Origin: Chryseobacterium sp. JAH
GTDB taxonomy: Bacteria; Bacteroidota; Bacteroidia; Flavobacteriales; Weeksellaceae
Assembly (NCBI RefSeq): GCF_001507335.1
Contig: NZ_LMAH01000006.1
Span: forward strand, 1-64,000
Reading direction: 5' to 3'
Length of the DNA stretch: 64,000 nt
The notes beneath the pieces were generated by a model, which saw only the letters and a list, made by a program, of their open reading frames with translations, did not search any database and was not told where the DNA came from. The translations under genes and the position numbers were made by a program. Positions 25,762 through 35,601 of this stretch are shown one piece after another. Each line of letters starts with the position of its first letter. Position 1 is the first letter of the stretch.

Positions 25762-26055
25762 ATAACTTATTTTTAACGTCACGCAATATATAAATTAATT
25801 TTTTTATTACACAAAAAACTAAATAGATTTTTACGCATTATGAATGATATTTATCAGAAAAATAAATTTAAATTTTTCCGTCCCAATTTTTGTTTTTAAT
25901 TCTACGATATTTAGCAAAAAACCACCTTATTCAAGCAGTTTTCAGTTTATTATAACGAAAAAGAAACTTTTTCCATTACTCCATTACTTCAGATAAATAA
26001 AGAAAAAAAATCCGAATAGGAAAAAAAGTAATCACCCAGTGACAACGAATCTACC

Positions 26056-27231
26056 TTAGTCTTCATTTAAAACTTCAAGGATAATGCGACAACCTTTTTC
26101 GATTTCTTCTTTGGAAATCGTAAGCGGTGGTGAAATTCTAAGGTACTCGTTTCTGTACAGCTGCCAGAAAACAATAAGACCTTTCTCCATACATCTTTTA
26201 GCTACATCCAATGTAAAATCTGGTGTTCCCAGATTGACTGCCAACATTAGACCTTTACCGTTGATATTTTTGATTTTCGGGTGTACTAAAAGTTTTCTGA
26301 ACAACTCCTCTTTTTCTGCCACTTCATTCATCAATCCGCTTTCCAACACTTCTTTCAAAGTAGCATGAGAAGCAGCAGCGATCAAAGGATTACCTCCAAA
26401 AGTGGTGATGTGACCTAGTTTTGGTGAATGAGATAATGTTTCCATAATTTTTTTTGAACTCATAAAGGCTCCTACAGGAACTCCGCCACCCATTCCTTTT
26501 CCCATAACCAAAATATCAGGTACAATCCCGAAATGTTCAAAAGAGAACAGTTTACCCGTTCTTCCGAAGCCCGGCTGAATTTCATCTAAAATTAAAAGAG
26601 CGCCCACTTCTTCGCATCTCTTCTTTAGTTTAACCAAATAATCGCCGTTCGGAACTAAAAAACCAGCCGCTCCCTGAATGGTTTCCAGGATGACACAGGC
26701 TGTTTTTTTTGTGATTTTTCCGAAGTCATTTTCATTATTAAATTCAATAAAAGAGACCATAGGCAATAGCGGACGGAATTCTCTTTTATGAAACTCGTTT
26801 CCGGAAACACTTAAGGCTCCATGCGTATTTCCGTGGTAGGAATTTTTGAACGAAACAATCTCTTCTCTTCCTGTATATCTTTTGGCTAATTTTAGACTTC
26901 CGTCAATAGCTTCTGCACCACTGTTCACTAAATACGTAATTTCTAAAGGATCAGGTGTAGCTTCTGCCAGTAATCTGCATAATTCTACCGGTTTTTCCTG
27001 AGCGTATTCCCCGTAAACCATAACGTGAAGATATTTGTCTGCCTGCTCTTTAATCGCACTGACAATTTTGGGATGAGAATGCCCCAGTGTATTGGCTGAA
27101 ACTCCTGCTACAAAGTCAAGATATTTTCTTCCGTCTTTACCAAAAATATAGCTTCCCTCTGCTTTTTCTACTTCAAAACCTGCAGCAAACTGCGTCGTTT
27201 GTGCCTGATATTTAAAAAAATCTTTTTGCAT
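26056..27231 (-). CDS. Class III (acetylornithine/ornithine-type) aminotransferase
   Basis: A 391-residue PLP enzyme of the acetylornithine/ornithine aminotransferase group. The PLP lysine lies in ILVMGKGMGGGVPVGAF. Also present are GAEAIDGSLKLAKRYTGREEIVSF, the DEIQPGFGRTG motif and GNPLIAAASHATL. It transfers an amino group to 2-oxoglutarate; the exact substrate (ornithine, acetylornithine or another omega-amino acid) cannot be fixed from sequence alone. The gene stands alone; the region behind it (27232-27464) carries a palindromic repeat. Confidence 0.88.
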   Translation of the reverse strand: MQKDFFKYQAQTTQFAAGFEVEKAEGSYIFGKDGRKYLDFVAGVSANTLGHSHPKIVSAIKEQADKYLHVMVYGEYAQEKPVELCRLLAEATPDPLEITYLVNSGAEAIDGSLKLAKRYTGREEIVSFKNSYHGNTHGALSVSGNEFHKREFRPLLPMVSFIEFNNENDFGKITKKTACVILETIQGAAGFLVPNGDYLVKLKKRCEEVGALLILDEIQPGFGRTGKLFSFEHFGIVPDILVMGKGMGGGVPVGAFMSSKKIMETLSHSPKLGHITTFGGNPLIAAASHATLKEVLESGLMNEVAEKEELFRKLLVHPKIKNINGKGLMLAVNLGTPDFTLDVAKRCMEKGLIVFWQLYRNEYLRISPPLTISKEEIEKGCRIILEVLNED

Positions 27232-27319
27232 TTCTATGGATGAAATTTAGGCAAAGCTAAAGAAGATCTACCAAACACAGAAATTTAATGATTATAAATA
27301 TATTGGAAAACACCGCTTT

Positions 27320-27383
27320 TGTCATTCCACAGGAATCTCGACAGTCTTAAAAACCAATTTATTTAGATTCCTATGGAGAGACA
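27320..27383. repeat. Imperfect palindromic repeat (REP-like)
   Basis: TGTCATTCCACAGGAATCT (27320-27338) is the imperfect inverse of AGATTCCTATGGAGAGACA (27365-27383); 16 of 19 positions pair around a 26-base loop. Elements of the general form GTCATTCC...GGAATCT are common in Chryseobacterium-like genomes as far as I remember. It lies between two minus-strand genes. Confidence 0.65.
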
Positions 27384-27431
27384 GAGTGGGTGCTTATTTA
27401 AAATATTCTCAAAGTAAAGTGTAGGTAATAA

Positions 27432-27462
27432 AAAAAGACCAGTTTCAAACTGATCTTTTTAA
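27432..27462 (-). terminator. Terminator after the OstA-like gene
   Basis: AAAAAGA-CAGTTT pairs with AAACTG-TCTTTTT with one mismatch in the stem. It stands directly behind the stop of the OstA-like gene. Position is exact to within two or three bases. Confidence 0.6.
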
Positions 27463-27464
27463 TA

Positions 27465-29201
27465 TTATTTTCTAACTCTTTTAGGTTTCTTAGCTTCTTC
27501 CGCAGCTTTCTGCTTATCTATGATTTCCTGTGCCTGATTAAAGAGTTCATCTCCCGATTCGTACTTTATCTCCTCATAATTAGGAGAGTCAACAAGGATA
27601 TCCTGCCATTTCCTGATCCGGTCTTTGGTATTCCAGTTGAAGTCGGGAAACTTCTTTTTATCAGGACCAATCTTACTCATAGGATAGGTAGAAGACAGAG
27701 CTCCTATACTGCAGGAAATAATCTGCAGTTCCTGCTGTTCGAAGAATGCACCAATGATCCCACACGAAGAAAGCGTGATTCCTAATCTTTCGTTCTTTTT
27801 AGTCTTTTCATTAAAATCATCATCATAAGTAATCGCCTGGGCATTTCCTATTACTTTGATGTCTTTAATATTTTTACCTTCATAATAAACCGCCATGAGC
27901 TTACCTTTTACCTGGTTAAACTCGTCTTTCATATTCAGAGAATCTGCTTTGCTGATGGCGAAACCATTTCCAATGACCTTTATAGAATCTATATTTTCAG
28001 TCTCCGTATTTGAATAGAGCTCGACTTTATCTCCCGTCACCTGCTTCTCTCCGCTCCACAAAATCGGATCTTTATACATATGCATTACACCGTCGGTTTC
28101 GTTAAAAGCTATAGAGTCTGCTCTTCCCTGTGCATTAGACTTATAAATCCTTGCCTTTTTGAATGCCCTTAAATAACTTTTCTTAACGTTCGTTGAATCT
28201 AATTTCTGATAGGATAGTATTTTTTCAGCAGCGAAATATATAGAATCTTTCTCAAGGATCTTTACGGCATAAGGACCTTTGGTCATCATCGCCGAATCTT
28301 TCTTTTCAAAAATTTCTCCATAACCGCCTTTTAGATATCTTTTTTCTAACGGATCATCTAAGGTCACATTTCCCGTGGCCGTACCAAAACCACTGAGCTG
28401 ATTATAATACATCGCATCTCCTGTAAGAATTTTGTCATTGTAATAAATCCTTGAATTTTTAGTCAAGAAAGATTCTTTGGTATTCAAATTATGGGTTCCT
28501 TTCTCGGTAAAGATTCTGTTCTTAGGATTTTTTCTGTTGGTAATCGTGGTAGGTCCGTTGATATCAACAATGTTTGTATTTTGATTCTGCACGACATTAA
28601 TTCCATCTAAAATATAATCTTTATCCTCAATTCTTACATTGTCTGTTAAATTGATTGTTCGGTTGGTCAGATTATACGTAGCTGATTTTGAATAGGTCGT
28701 ACTTTTACCATCATTGATGGTTCCTCCTGTATTGTAATATGCCAGATTTGAACCTCTGTCATAATAAAGGGTTTCTGTTTTTATCACCGTACCTTTAGGA
28801 TCATTCAGTACCACATTTTTTCTAGCAACTCCTTTTTGTGTGTTTCCGTCGTATTCCATTTCTGACGCGGTGATAACTGAGCCGTCAGTATTCTGAAGTT
28901 TTGTATTGCCAACTGCCTTCACAAAGTTTTCTTCATCATACATCACGACCAAATCAGCAGTAAGGATAGAACCTTGATGCTCTATCTGTACATTCCCAAC
29001 CAAATATCTGTTTCCGTCATATTTGGTGTCTTTTTTAATTTCATCAGCATTGATGATTTTCACCTTATTATTAAGATTCGATTTCTGGGGCTGATTTTTC
29101 ACAGGATTCTGTAAAAACGGATCTCTCTGCGCAGGTTTTGGTTTATCCTGAGCAAACGTAAAAGTAGAAAGTAAGAGGAATAGAAAAAAGAATATTCTCA
29201 T
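27465..29201 (-). CDS. OstA-like LPS-transport family protein
   Basis: A 578-residue periplasmic protein with signal peptide MRIFFFLFLLLSTFTFAQ. The body is a long row of beta-strands typical of the LptA/OstA jellyroll family: GTKLQNTDGS, QHQGSILTAD, GNVTLDDP, GDKVELYSN and many similar blocks. LptA bridges inner and outer membranes for LPS export. This is much longer than LptA (about 185 residues), so it may combine an LptA-like domain with extra repeats. It starts 3 bases after the Fur-family gene, so the two form an operon. Confidence 0.85.
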   Translation of the reverse strand: MRIFFFLFLLLSTFTFAQDKPKPAQRDPFLQNPVKNQPQKSNLNNKVKIINADEIKKDTKYDGNRYLVGNVQIEHQGSILTADLVVMYDEENFVKAVGNTKLQNTDGSVITASEMEYDGNTQKGVARKNVVLNDPKGTVIKTETLYYDRGSNLAYYNTGGTINDGKSTTYSKSATYNLTNRTINLTDNVRIEDKDYILDGINVVQNQNTNIVDINGPTTITNRKNPKNRIFTEKGTHNLNTKESFLTKNSRIYYNDKILTGDAMYYNQLSGFGTATGNVTLDDPLEKRYLKGGYGEIFEKKDSAMMTKGPYAVKILEKDSIYFAAEKILSYQKLDSTNVKKSYLRAFKKARIYKSNAQGRADSIAFNETDGVMHMYKDPILWSGEKQVTGDKVELYSNTETENIDSIKVIGNGFAISKADSLNMKDEFNQVKGKLMAVYYEGKNIKDIKVIGNAQAITYDDDFNEKTKKNERLGITLSSCGIIGAFFEQQELQIISCSIGALSSTYPMSKIGPDKKKFPDFNWNTKDRIRKWQDILVDSPNYEEIKYESGDELFNQAQEIIDKQKAAEEAKKPKRVRK

Positions 29202-29204
29202 TGA

Positions 29205-29678
29205 TTAGTCATTCTTGGTGCCATAAAAATACAGCGAATGAGAATCAATTTTTACGCCAAAAGCTTCTTCAATTGCCTCTTTAATCCCTTGAATTCTAGG
29301 GTCGCAAAACTCAATAATCTCTTCAATTTCTTTATCTGAACCTTTTTTGTAAATCACCAGATGATCATGCTGTTTATCAAAATATGATTTCTCATAAGAT
29401 GATGAAGTGAGGGTTTTTTCACCAAACTGATGCTTACGGATTAATCCTGCATCCAAAAAGATCTCTATGGTGTTGTAGATCGTTGCTTTAGAAACATGAT
29501 ATTTCTTCTGCATCATCAAAAGATACAGATCATCTACATTGAAGTGATGATCCATATTATAGATTTCCTCTAAAATAGTGTATCGCTCAGGTGTGTTACG
29601 AAAGCCTTTCTCTAAAAGGTAATTTCTTAAAACATCTTTTATTAAAGTAATATTTTTTTCTTTTTGTAAAGTATCCAT
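29205..29678 (-). CDS. Fur family transcriptional regulator
   Basis: A 157-residue regulator. The N-terminal winged helix shows NTPERYTILEEIY and ISKATIYNTIEIF-like sequence (here VSKATIYNTIEIFLDAGLI). The C-terminal part has HDHLV as metal-binding block. No CxxC pairs of the structural zinc site are seen, so it is a divergent Fur, Zur or PerR member. The metal cannot be assigned. ATG 29678 is preferred to TTG 29681. It is co-transcribed with the OstA-like gene, a link between metal or redox sensing and envelope assembly. Confidence 0.88.
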   Translation of the reverse strand: MDTLQKEKNITLIKDVLRNYLLEKGFRNTPERYTILEEIYNMDHHFNVDDLYLLMMQKKYHVSKATIYNTIEIFLDAGLIRKHQFGEKTLTSSSYEKSYFDKQHDHLVIYKKGSDKEIEEIIEFCDPRIQGIKEAIEEAFGVKIDSHSLYFYGTKND

Positions 29679-29755
29679 CAAAAAATTTATACTACAAATT
29701 TATCGATTTTTATTTAAATACAATATACCACCTGAGAGAGTATACCTCTGATTTT

Positions 29756-31744
29756 CTAAAAATTATAACGTGTATAATTAGATTGTTCAATCCTGTTTGC
29801 AGAAATTGTCTCTTCAGTCAAAGGTGCCGATTCCACTTCTACATTGTGCATCGTAACTCCCCAAGCTTTAAAATCATCGCTTCCAATGTACTTTACAAAG
29901 TTGTACAAACTAAGGGTTATTTTCTGTTTTACTGTTAAAAGAATATCATTGATATAGGTGTTATCAATAATCACATACTTCAGATCTGGAGGAATATTGT
30001 GTGCCCTCAAAGAAGGATGGCTGCTTCTTGAAGGAATTGTACCCTCTGCCATCAGATCCTTCAGAACCATATTGAAATAATCATTGATTCTGCGATCTAC
30101 TTTAAATCCTAGAAGGAAATTAACTTTGTAAATCGTTCCCGGTAAAATCTCATCAACACTATATTTAAAGGTATAAGGATCTTCCTGATTGATGATACTA
30201 AGAATGAAATAGTGATCAGCTCTCTTAGGCTGCTTTTTGATAATCGAATAGATAATTTTTGCCTCAATCTCGTCATTTCTCTTGGCACGGCTCAGGTAAG
30301 CAAGATTGGTACAGTATTTAGGAATGGTTTCATCCAGTTTCATATCTTTAATGATAGAAACATACTTATCAATTTTAACAAAATTAATAAAGTTAGCCTT
30401 AATCATTCTACCGTTGTACCATGCGTACATACAGATTGCAATGAATCCTCCCAATACCATGGTTAACCAACCTCCATCCATGAATTTGATGACATTTGCA
30501 TAGAAAAACCCTGACTCTAAGAAGATATAGATTAAACCAAAACCAATGATGAAGAACCTGTTGACTCTGCTTCTGCTTAACCAATAAATTAGTAAAATAG
30601 TCGTCATCAACATGGTGATGGTGATGGTCAAACCGTATGCAGCTTCCATTTTACCGGACTCTTTAAAGAAAATAACCACTCCAAAACACAGAGCCATCAA
30701 GCCCCAATTAATTCTTGGAATGTACATCTGTCCTTTAATCCCTGAAGGGTATTCGATATGTTGGTTTGGCCAAAATGAAATTGACATCGCCTCGGAAAAC
30801 ATAGTAAATGAACCTGTAATTACCGCCTGACTTGCAATAATAGCTGCTAACGTCGCTAAGATTACTCCCGGTAAAACTGCCCATTCTGGCATAATTCCGA
30901 AGAACGGATTAACTCCTGTAAATACTTGTTTATAATTGGTTAAAAGCCAAGCTCCCTGACCTAAATAATTCAGAATCAGCATCAATTTAACAAAAATCCA
31001 GCTTACTCTAATGTTTTTCGCACCACAGTGTCCTAAATCTGAATACAATGCCTCAGCTCCCGTCGTACAAAGGAAAACAGCTCCCATAATAACGATTGCA
31101 CTTGGTGAATGGGTGATCAGATTGTAAGCGTAAACAGGATTGAATGCTTTTAAAATTTCGATATGATCTACAATATGTACAGATCCGAAAATTCCTAAAG
31201 CAAGAAACCAGGTCACCATAATCGGTCCGAAAAGTTTACCAATAGATGCCGTACCAAATTGCTGAACAACAAAAACGATAAATAAGATAAAAATTGTAAT
31301 GACAACAACCGGAGTTTCGGGATTGTATATTTTAAGACCTTCAATCGCTGACATCACGGTAAGAGATGGCGTGATCACACTGTCTGCAACCAGAGTGGAT
31401 GCTCCAATAATAGCGACGACATACAACCATTTTTTCTTGAGTTTCTTAACTAATGAGTAAAGAGCCAAAATTCCACCTTCACCTTTGTTATCTGCTCTTA
31501 AAGCAATGATCACATACTTTATCGTTGTCTGTAGAGTCAACGTCCAGATAATACAAGAGATTGCTCCCTCAATATAGGCATCGAAAGCCATTGTAGAATC
31601 TTTGCTTGCATTCACAATCGCTTTCATTACGTAAAGCGGTGAGGTACCAATATCACCGAATACAATTCCGAGTGAAACAAGAACTCCCACAAATGAAAGT
31701 TTTTTAAGATCAATATGATGACCTCCTTCTGTAACTTCTGCCAT
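29756..31744 (-). CDS. kup: Low-affinity potassium transporter Kup
   Basis: A 662-residue K+ uptake protein of the KUP/HAK/KT family. The conserved GDIGTSPLYVM lies at about residues 31-41, and roughly twelve transmembrane helices follow, with the GAEALYSDLGHCG block near residue 235. The C-terminal cytosolic domain (about residues 475-662) is normal. It is the only potassium transporter in the window. A TACATTTG box just upstream may be its -7 element. Confidence 0.95.
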   Translation of the reverse strand: MAEVTEGGHHIDLKKLSFVGVLVSLGIVFGDIGTSPLYVMKAIVNASKDSTMAFDAYIEGAISCIIWTLTLQTTIKYVIIALRADNKGEGGILALYSLVKKLKKKWLYVVAIIGASTLVADSVITPSLTVMSAIEGLKIYNPETPVVVITIFILFIVFVVQQFGTASIGKLFGPIMVTWFLALGIFGSVHIVDHIEILKAFNPVYAYNLITHSPSAIVIMGAVFLCTTGAEALYSDLGHCGAKNIRVSWIFVKLMLILNYLGQGAWLLTNYKQVFTGVNPFFGIMPEWAVLPGVILATLAAIIASQAVITGSFTMFSEAMSISFWPNQHIEYPSGIKGQMYIPRINWGLMALCFGVVIFFKESGKMEAAYGLTITITMLMTTILLIYWLSRSRVNRFFIIGFGLIYIFLESGFFYANVIKFMDGGWLTMVLGGFIAICMYAWYNGRMIKANFINFVKIDKYVSIIKDMKLDETIPKYCTNLAYLSRAKRNDEIEAKIIYSIIKKQPKRADHYFILSIINQEDPYTFKYSVDEILPGTIYKVNFLLGFKVDRRINDYFNMVLKDLMAEGTIPSRSSHPSLRAHNIPPDLKYVIIDNTYINDILLTVKQKITLSLYNFVKYIGSDDFKAWGVTMHNVEVESAPLTEETISANRIEQSNYTRYNF

Positions 31745-31823
31745 GTCAGCTAATTATTTTGAAAGCGCAAATGTATACTAAATTTATGACCCTCAGCTCA
31801 AATAGTGATACATTGTATAAATG

Positions 31824-31850
31824 AAAAAACTTCCTTTCGGAAGTTTTTTT
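31824..31850 (-). terminator. pdhB terminator
   Basis: AAAAAACTTCC-TTTC-GGAAGTTTTTTT. On the minus strand the A run supplies the T tail. Confidence 0.85.
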
Positions 31851-32834
31851 CTATGATTTAACGTACATTGCTTTTTTGATCTCCTCTTTTACTTTTTCAA
31901 GTTTCGGGAACCAATCTGCAAATAATGCTGCTGAATAAGGTGCAGGAGCATCCGGAGTCGTAATTCTCTTAATTGGAGCATCCAAATAATCAAATGCTTT
32001 TTGCTGAACCATATAAGTAATCTCTGAAGATACTGAACCGAACGGCCAAGCTTCTTCTAAAATAACCAATCTGTTTGTTTTCTTCACTGAAGCTAAAACC
32101 GTATCGAAATCTAAAGGACGAACTGTTCTTAAGTCGATTACCTCAACAGAAATACCTTCTTTAGCTAAGTCTTCAGCTGCCTGAATCGCTAATTTCATGA
32201 TTTTTCCGAAAGAAACCAAAGTTACATCAGTACCTTCTTTTTTGATATCAGCTTTTCCTATTGGTAAGTAATATTCTTCTTCAGGAATTTCCATTTTGTC
32301 TCCGTACATCTGCTCAGATTCCATGAAAATTACAGGATCGTTATCCTGAATTGCAGTTTTCAACAACCCTTTCGCATCATAAGGATTCGAAGGAACTACT
32401 ACTTTAAGACCAGGAATGTTTGCATACCAGTTTTCAAAAGCCTGAGAGTGCGTTGCTCCCAACTGACCCGCAGAAGCTGTAGGACCACGGAAAACAATAG
32501 GACAGTTCCACTGACCACCACTCATCTGACGGATTTTTGCTGCGTTGTTTATGATCTGATCGATCCCAACAAGGGCAAAGTTGAACGTCATATATTCTAC
32601 AATTGGTCTGTTACCATTCATTGCAGCACCCACAGCGATACCTGTAAAACCAAGCTCTGCAATAGGTGTATCGATTACACGTTTAGCACCAAACTCGTCC
32701 AACATTCCTTTAGAAGCTTTGTATGCACCGTTGTAATCTGCAACTTCTTCTCCCATTAGAAAAATGGATTCGTCTTTACGCATTTCCTCGCTCATTGCCT
32801 GCGCAATCACTTCACGAAAAGTATATTCTGCCAT
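31851..32834 (-). CDS. pdhB: Pyruvate dehydrogenase E1 component, beta subunit
   Basis: The beta chain of the thiamine-diphosphate E1 enzyme, 327 residues. The conserved [25 protein letters not shown]-type stretch (here [17 protein letters not shown]), the [14 protein letters not shown] region and [17 protein letters not shown] are typical. It needs an alpha subunit, which is not within this window. A TATTTTTG box is seen at 32858-32865 (complement). In many Bacteroidota the subunit genes are unlinked. Confidence 0.93.
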   Translation of the reverse strand: [327 protein letters not shown]

Positions 32835-32857
32835 ATTTATTTGAAAAATTTAGAGTA

Positions 32858-32865
32858 CAAAAATA
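32858..32865 (-). promoter_or_regulatory. pdhB -7 box
   Basis: TATTTTTG on the minus strand, 23 bases from the ATG. No clear -33 box was found. Confidence 0.4.
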
Positions 32866-32888
32866 GTAATTATTTATTATTTACATCA

Positions 32889-32917
32889 TAAAAAAGACAA
32901 CTCATTGCTGAGTTGCC
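32889..32917 (-). terminator. Terminator after the DUF2147 gene
   Basis: GACAACTCA-TTGC-TGAGTTGCC with a T run on the minus strand. Confidence 0.8.
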
Positions 32918-32944
32918 TTATAATTTAATATTATTTTAAACTGA

Positions 32945-33361
32945 TTAGTTCACTTTGTGCCAAGTTTGAGTTTTCATTGCAATTCCCATGATAAGAGCTT
33001 TCACTTTAAGTGTATTGCCATCTCTCACAATCTCGGTCTTATAACTTTTACCGTCTTTTGGATTCGTAATCGTTCCACCTCCAAACTCATTACCATCTTT
33101 TGCAAGTCCTCTGATGATTTCTAAACCAATTAAAGGTTTATTTTTACGGTCATCTTTACATTTTACACAGTTATTGTTTTCAGGCTTTATTAACAGTTGA
33201 ACTATTTTGCCATAATATTTACCATCACTTTTCTTGAAAATTTCAACAATTGATTTTGGTTTTCCTGTTTCATCATCAATGGTTTTCCATTTTCCCTCAA
33301 TTTGCGCAAATGACATGACACTGAATAAAGAAAGTACGAATGTTGCTAATAATTTTTTCAT
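32945..33361 (-). CDS. DUF2147 domain secreted protein
   Basis: A 138-residue secreted protein: signal peptide MKKLLATFVLSLFSVMSFAQ, then the DUF2147 domain with IEGKWKTIDDETGKPKSIVEIFK and ILIGLEIIRGL-like residues. A cysteine pair (C-VK-C) sits near residue 65. The last strand reads VKALIMGIAMKTQTWHKV. Function is unknown. It is a single-gene unit. Confidence 0.88.
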   Translation of the reverse strand: MKKLLATFVLSLFSVMSFAQIEGKWKTIDDETGKPKSIVEIFKKSDGKYYGKIVQLLIKPENNNCVKCKDDRKNKPLIGLEIIRGLAKDGNEFGGGTITNPKDGKSYKTEIVRDGNTLKVKALIMGIAMKTQTWHKVN

Positions 33362-33509
33362 ATTATATAAGTTTAATTTTATTGATAGATAACTAATTTG
33401 TTCAATAGTTAAAAATAGAAATAAATTTTAAACATGCAACAATTTTTATTATCCAACACATATATAATAATAAGCAGACCGATTTAAAAAACTAAACAGT
33501 CTTAAAAAA

Positions 33510-35438
33510 TCAATCCAATTTCCTATTCATTACCCTACTCATATAATCCTGATACCAAGCTTTTGCAATCAGTTTTCCTTTTTCGGTTTCCTGACTTTTT
33601 ACTTTGTCATTTAAATTATTTTCAAATCCCAAATCGTTTTTATCATAGATTCCTGTGATTTCTTTTCCATCAAACCGGTAAATATAATTTCCAATAATAA
33701 ACTGCTCAGACGTACCATCAGAGTTCACGATCAGAGGAGGGTATGCTTTTGTATTCATTAAACTCCTTCCCCAGCTTCTTATTTTTTTATTATACCCTAT
33801 TAAATCTGTCAAAGTCGGATAAATATCGATTTGTTGTGCGACTTCATTATTGATGCCTCTTAAATTAAATTTCGGATTTGGAGAATAAAAAACCAACGGA
33901 ACAGCAAAACGATTCATTGCCTTTTCGTACTCAGGATAATAAATCTGGTTAGGATGATCTCCTGTAAAAACGAATATCGTATTATTAAACCAAGACTGCT
34001 TTTTAGCCGTTTCAAAATATTTTTTAATCGCATAATCAGTATACTGCATTGGCTCATGCATCTCTATTTTCCCTTTTTTAAATTTCCCATTGTATTTCGC
34101 AGGGATTTTAAAAGGATGATGCGATGAAGCGGTAAAAACCGTTGCCATGAAAGGTGTCATTTTCCCTACGTTTTTAGCAAAATATTGAAGGAACGGTTCG
34201 TCCCAGATCGCCCACATCCCATCAAAATCTTCGTTGTGATTATATTCGTCCTTCCCGTAATAATGTTTAAATCCTAGAATATTTCCGAAGCCTAAGAATC
34301 CCATTGAACCATTCGGTGCTCCATGATAAAATGAAGTATCGTAACCCATTTCATTACAAACCGATACAATCGACTGAATTTTCTGGTTCGAATATGGTGA
34401 ACTTGTAAAAGCATCCGTCAGGCTTGGAATTCCTGCCAGAATACTGCTCATTCCGTGAATCGACTGCCTGCCATTCGCAAAAGTATTCGGGAATATCAAG
34501 CTTTCATTTGCAAGACTGTCAATAAAAGGAGTGTAAGAAACATAATCTTTGATGTTTTTTTCTTTATTGAACGCTCCCGAATATTCTCTACCAAAAGATT
34601 CAACAATAAAAATAACGATATTGGGTTTATCCTGACCCTCTCTCTTATAGATTTTGTACGGCTGAATATTGTCGTCGATAAATTTTTCATCCACAAAATG
34701 AACTTCCTTGAAATTATTGGTCCCCAACGTTCTGAAAAACGAGAATGTACTGTTCAAAACAACATTTCCCTGAAGCGGCGTTTTCACAAATTTATTTGCA
34801 TCAACCAGATTAATTGGTCTTGTACTATGTTTGAAATCTCCACGAATTCCACCGACAATCAGAACGGCAGAAATACAAATTGTGACTATAGAGAGAATAA
34901 AGTAAGGAATCAGTTTCGCAGGTTTTCTTTCCTGAATTTTAAATCTTTTATATAGGAAAACCCACAGTGCCATCAGAGCTATGAACCAAAAAATCACAAA
35001 AGGATGTTCTTTGGTGGAAACTGTAAAAACTTTTAAAATATTGGTTTCATGCTTTGCCACCTGAAAAGCAGCAGAAGTCAATCTCGTCTGAGAAAATTTA
35101 TAATAAATAAAATCCCCGAAATTCATCACGTAAGCCAAGCCGTTCGTGATAAAATAAAGCCAGAAAAGAACTTTCTGATATCCTTTTTTGGTATTGATGA
35201 CAATCGGAATTAAACTTAAAAAAATAAATAATGAATTGACATACAAAATTGCAGTGGTATCAAATGCAATCCCATGAAAAGCGAGACTCAGGTAATCCGA
35301 AACACTGTCTATTTTTATCAAATCTTTGTTGAAAAACCAGAACAAAAGTCTGGCAAACTGATAAAAAACAAAAGCCAAAAAAATCCTGTAACATAAAATC
35401 AGGACTTCTTGTTTTCTAAATTCTTTAAAAAATTTCAT
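33510..35438 (-). CDS. LTA synthase-like sulfatase-fold membrane enzyme
   Basis: A 642-residue inner-membrane protein with about five transmembrane helices in the first 205 residues, then a periplasmic sulfatase/alkaline-phosphatase fold. Core motifs are NIVIFIVESFGREY, a nucleophile-region stretch around residues 310-340 (NGRQSIHGMSSILAG) and FTGDHPN near residue 515, with H-x-PF-K in the DNA-like loop. In Gram-positive bacteria such proteins make lipoteichoic acid; in Bacteroidota they more likely transfer a phospho-group such as phosphoethanolamine or glycerol-phosphate to a lipid or glycan. The substrate is unknown. Confidence 0.87.
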   Translation of the reverse strand: MKFFKEFRKQEVLILCYRIFLAFVFYQFARLLFWFFNKDLIKIDSVSDYLSLAFHGIAFDTTAILYVNSLFIFLSLIPIVINTKKGYQKVLFWLYFITNGLAYVMNFGDFIYYKFSQTRLTSAAFQVAKHETNILKVFTVSTKEHPFVIFWFIALMALWVFLYKRFKIQERKPAKLIPYFILSIVTICISAVLIVGGIRGDFKHSTRPINLVDANKFVKTPLQGNVVLNSTFSFFRTLGTNNFKEVHFVDEKFIDDNIQPYKIYKREGQDKPNIVIFIVESFGREYSGAFNKEKNIKDYVSYTPFIDSLANESLIFPNTFANGRQSIHGMSSILAGIPSLTDAFTSSPYSNQKIQSIVSVCNEMGYDTSFYHGAPNGSMGFLGFGNILGFKHYYGKDEYNHNEDFDGMWAIWDEPFLQYFAKNVGKMTPFMATVFTASSHHPFKIPAKYNGKFKKGKIEMHEPMQYTDYAIKKYFETAKKQSWFNNTIFVFTGDHPNQIYYPEYEKAMNRFAVPLVFYSPNPKFNLRGINNEVAQQIDIYPTLTDLIGYNKKIRSWGRSLMNTKAYPPLIVNSDGTSEQFIIGNYIYRFDGKEITGIYDKNDLGFENNLNDKVKSQETEKGKLIAKAWYQDYMSRVMNRKLD

Positions 35439-35588
35439 TTATACTATCATGTTTTTAAGGTCAAAATGTAATCTTAGGCTACGAAACAGTTTATTTTCAC
35501 AGCGATTTTCAAGATGCAAATTTAAGTTAAATTCACAGTATTGTAATTTTTAGTTCATATTAATTAAGGTTAAAATTTTTAAAAAATG

Positions 35589-35596
35589 TAATTTTG
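35589..35596 (+). promoter_or_regulatory. -7 box close to the pssA ATG
   Basis: TAATTTTG ends five bases before the ATG at 35602. No -33 box is evident. Confidence 0.4.
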
Positions 35597-35601
35597 CTCT
35601 C

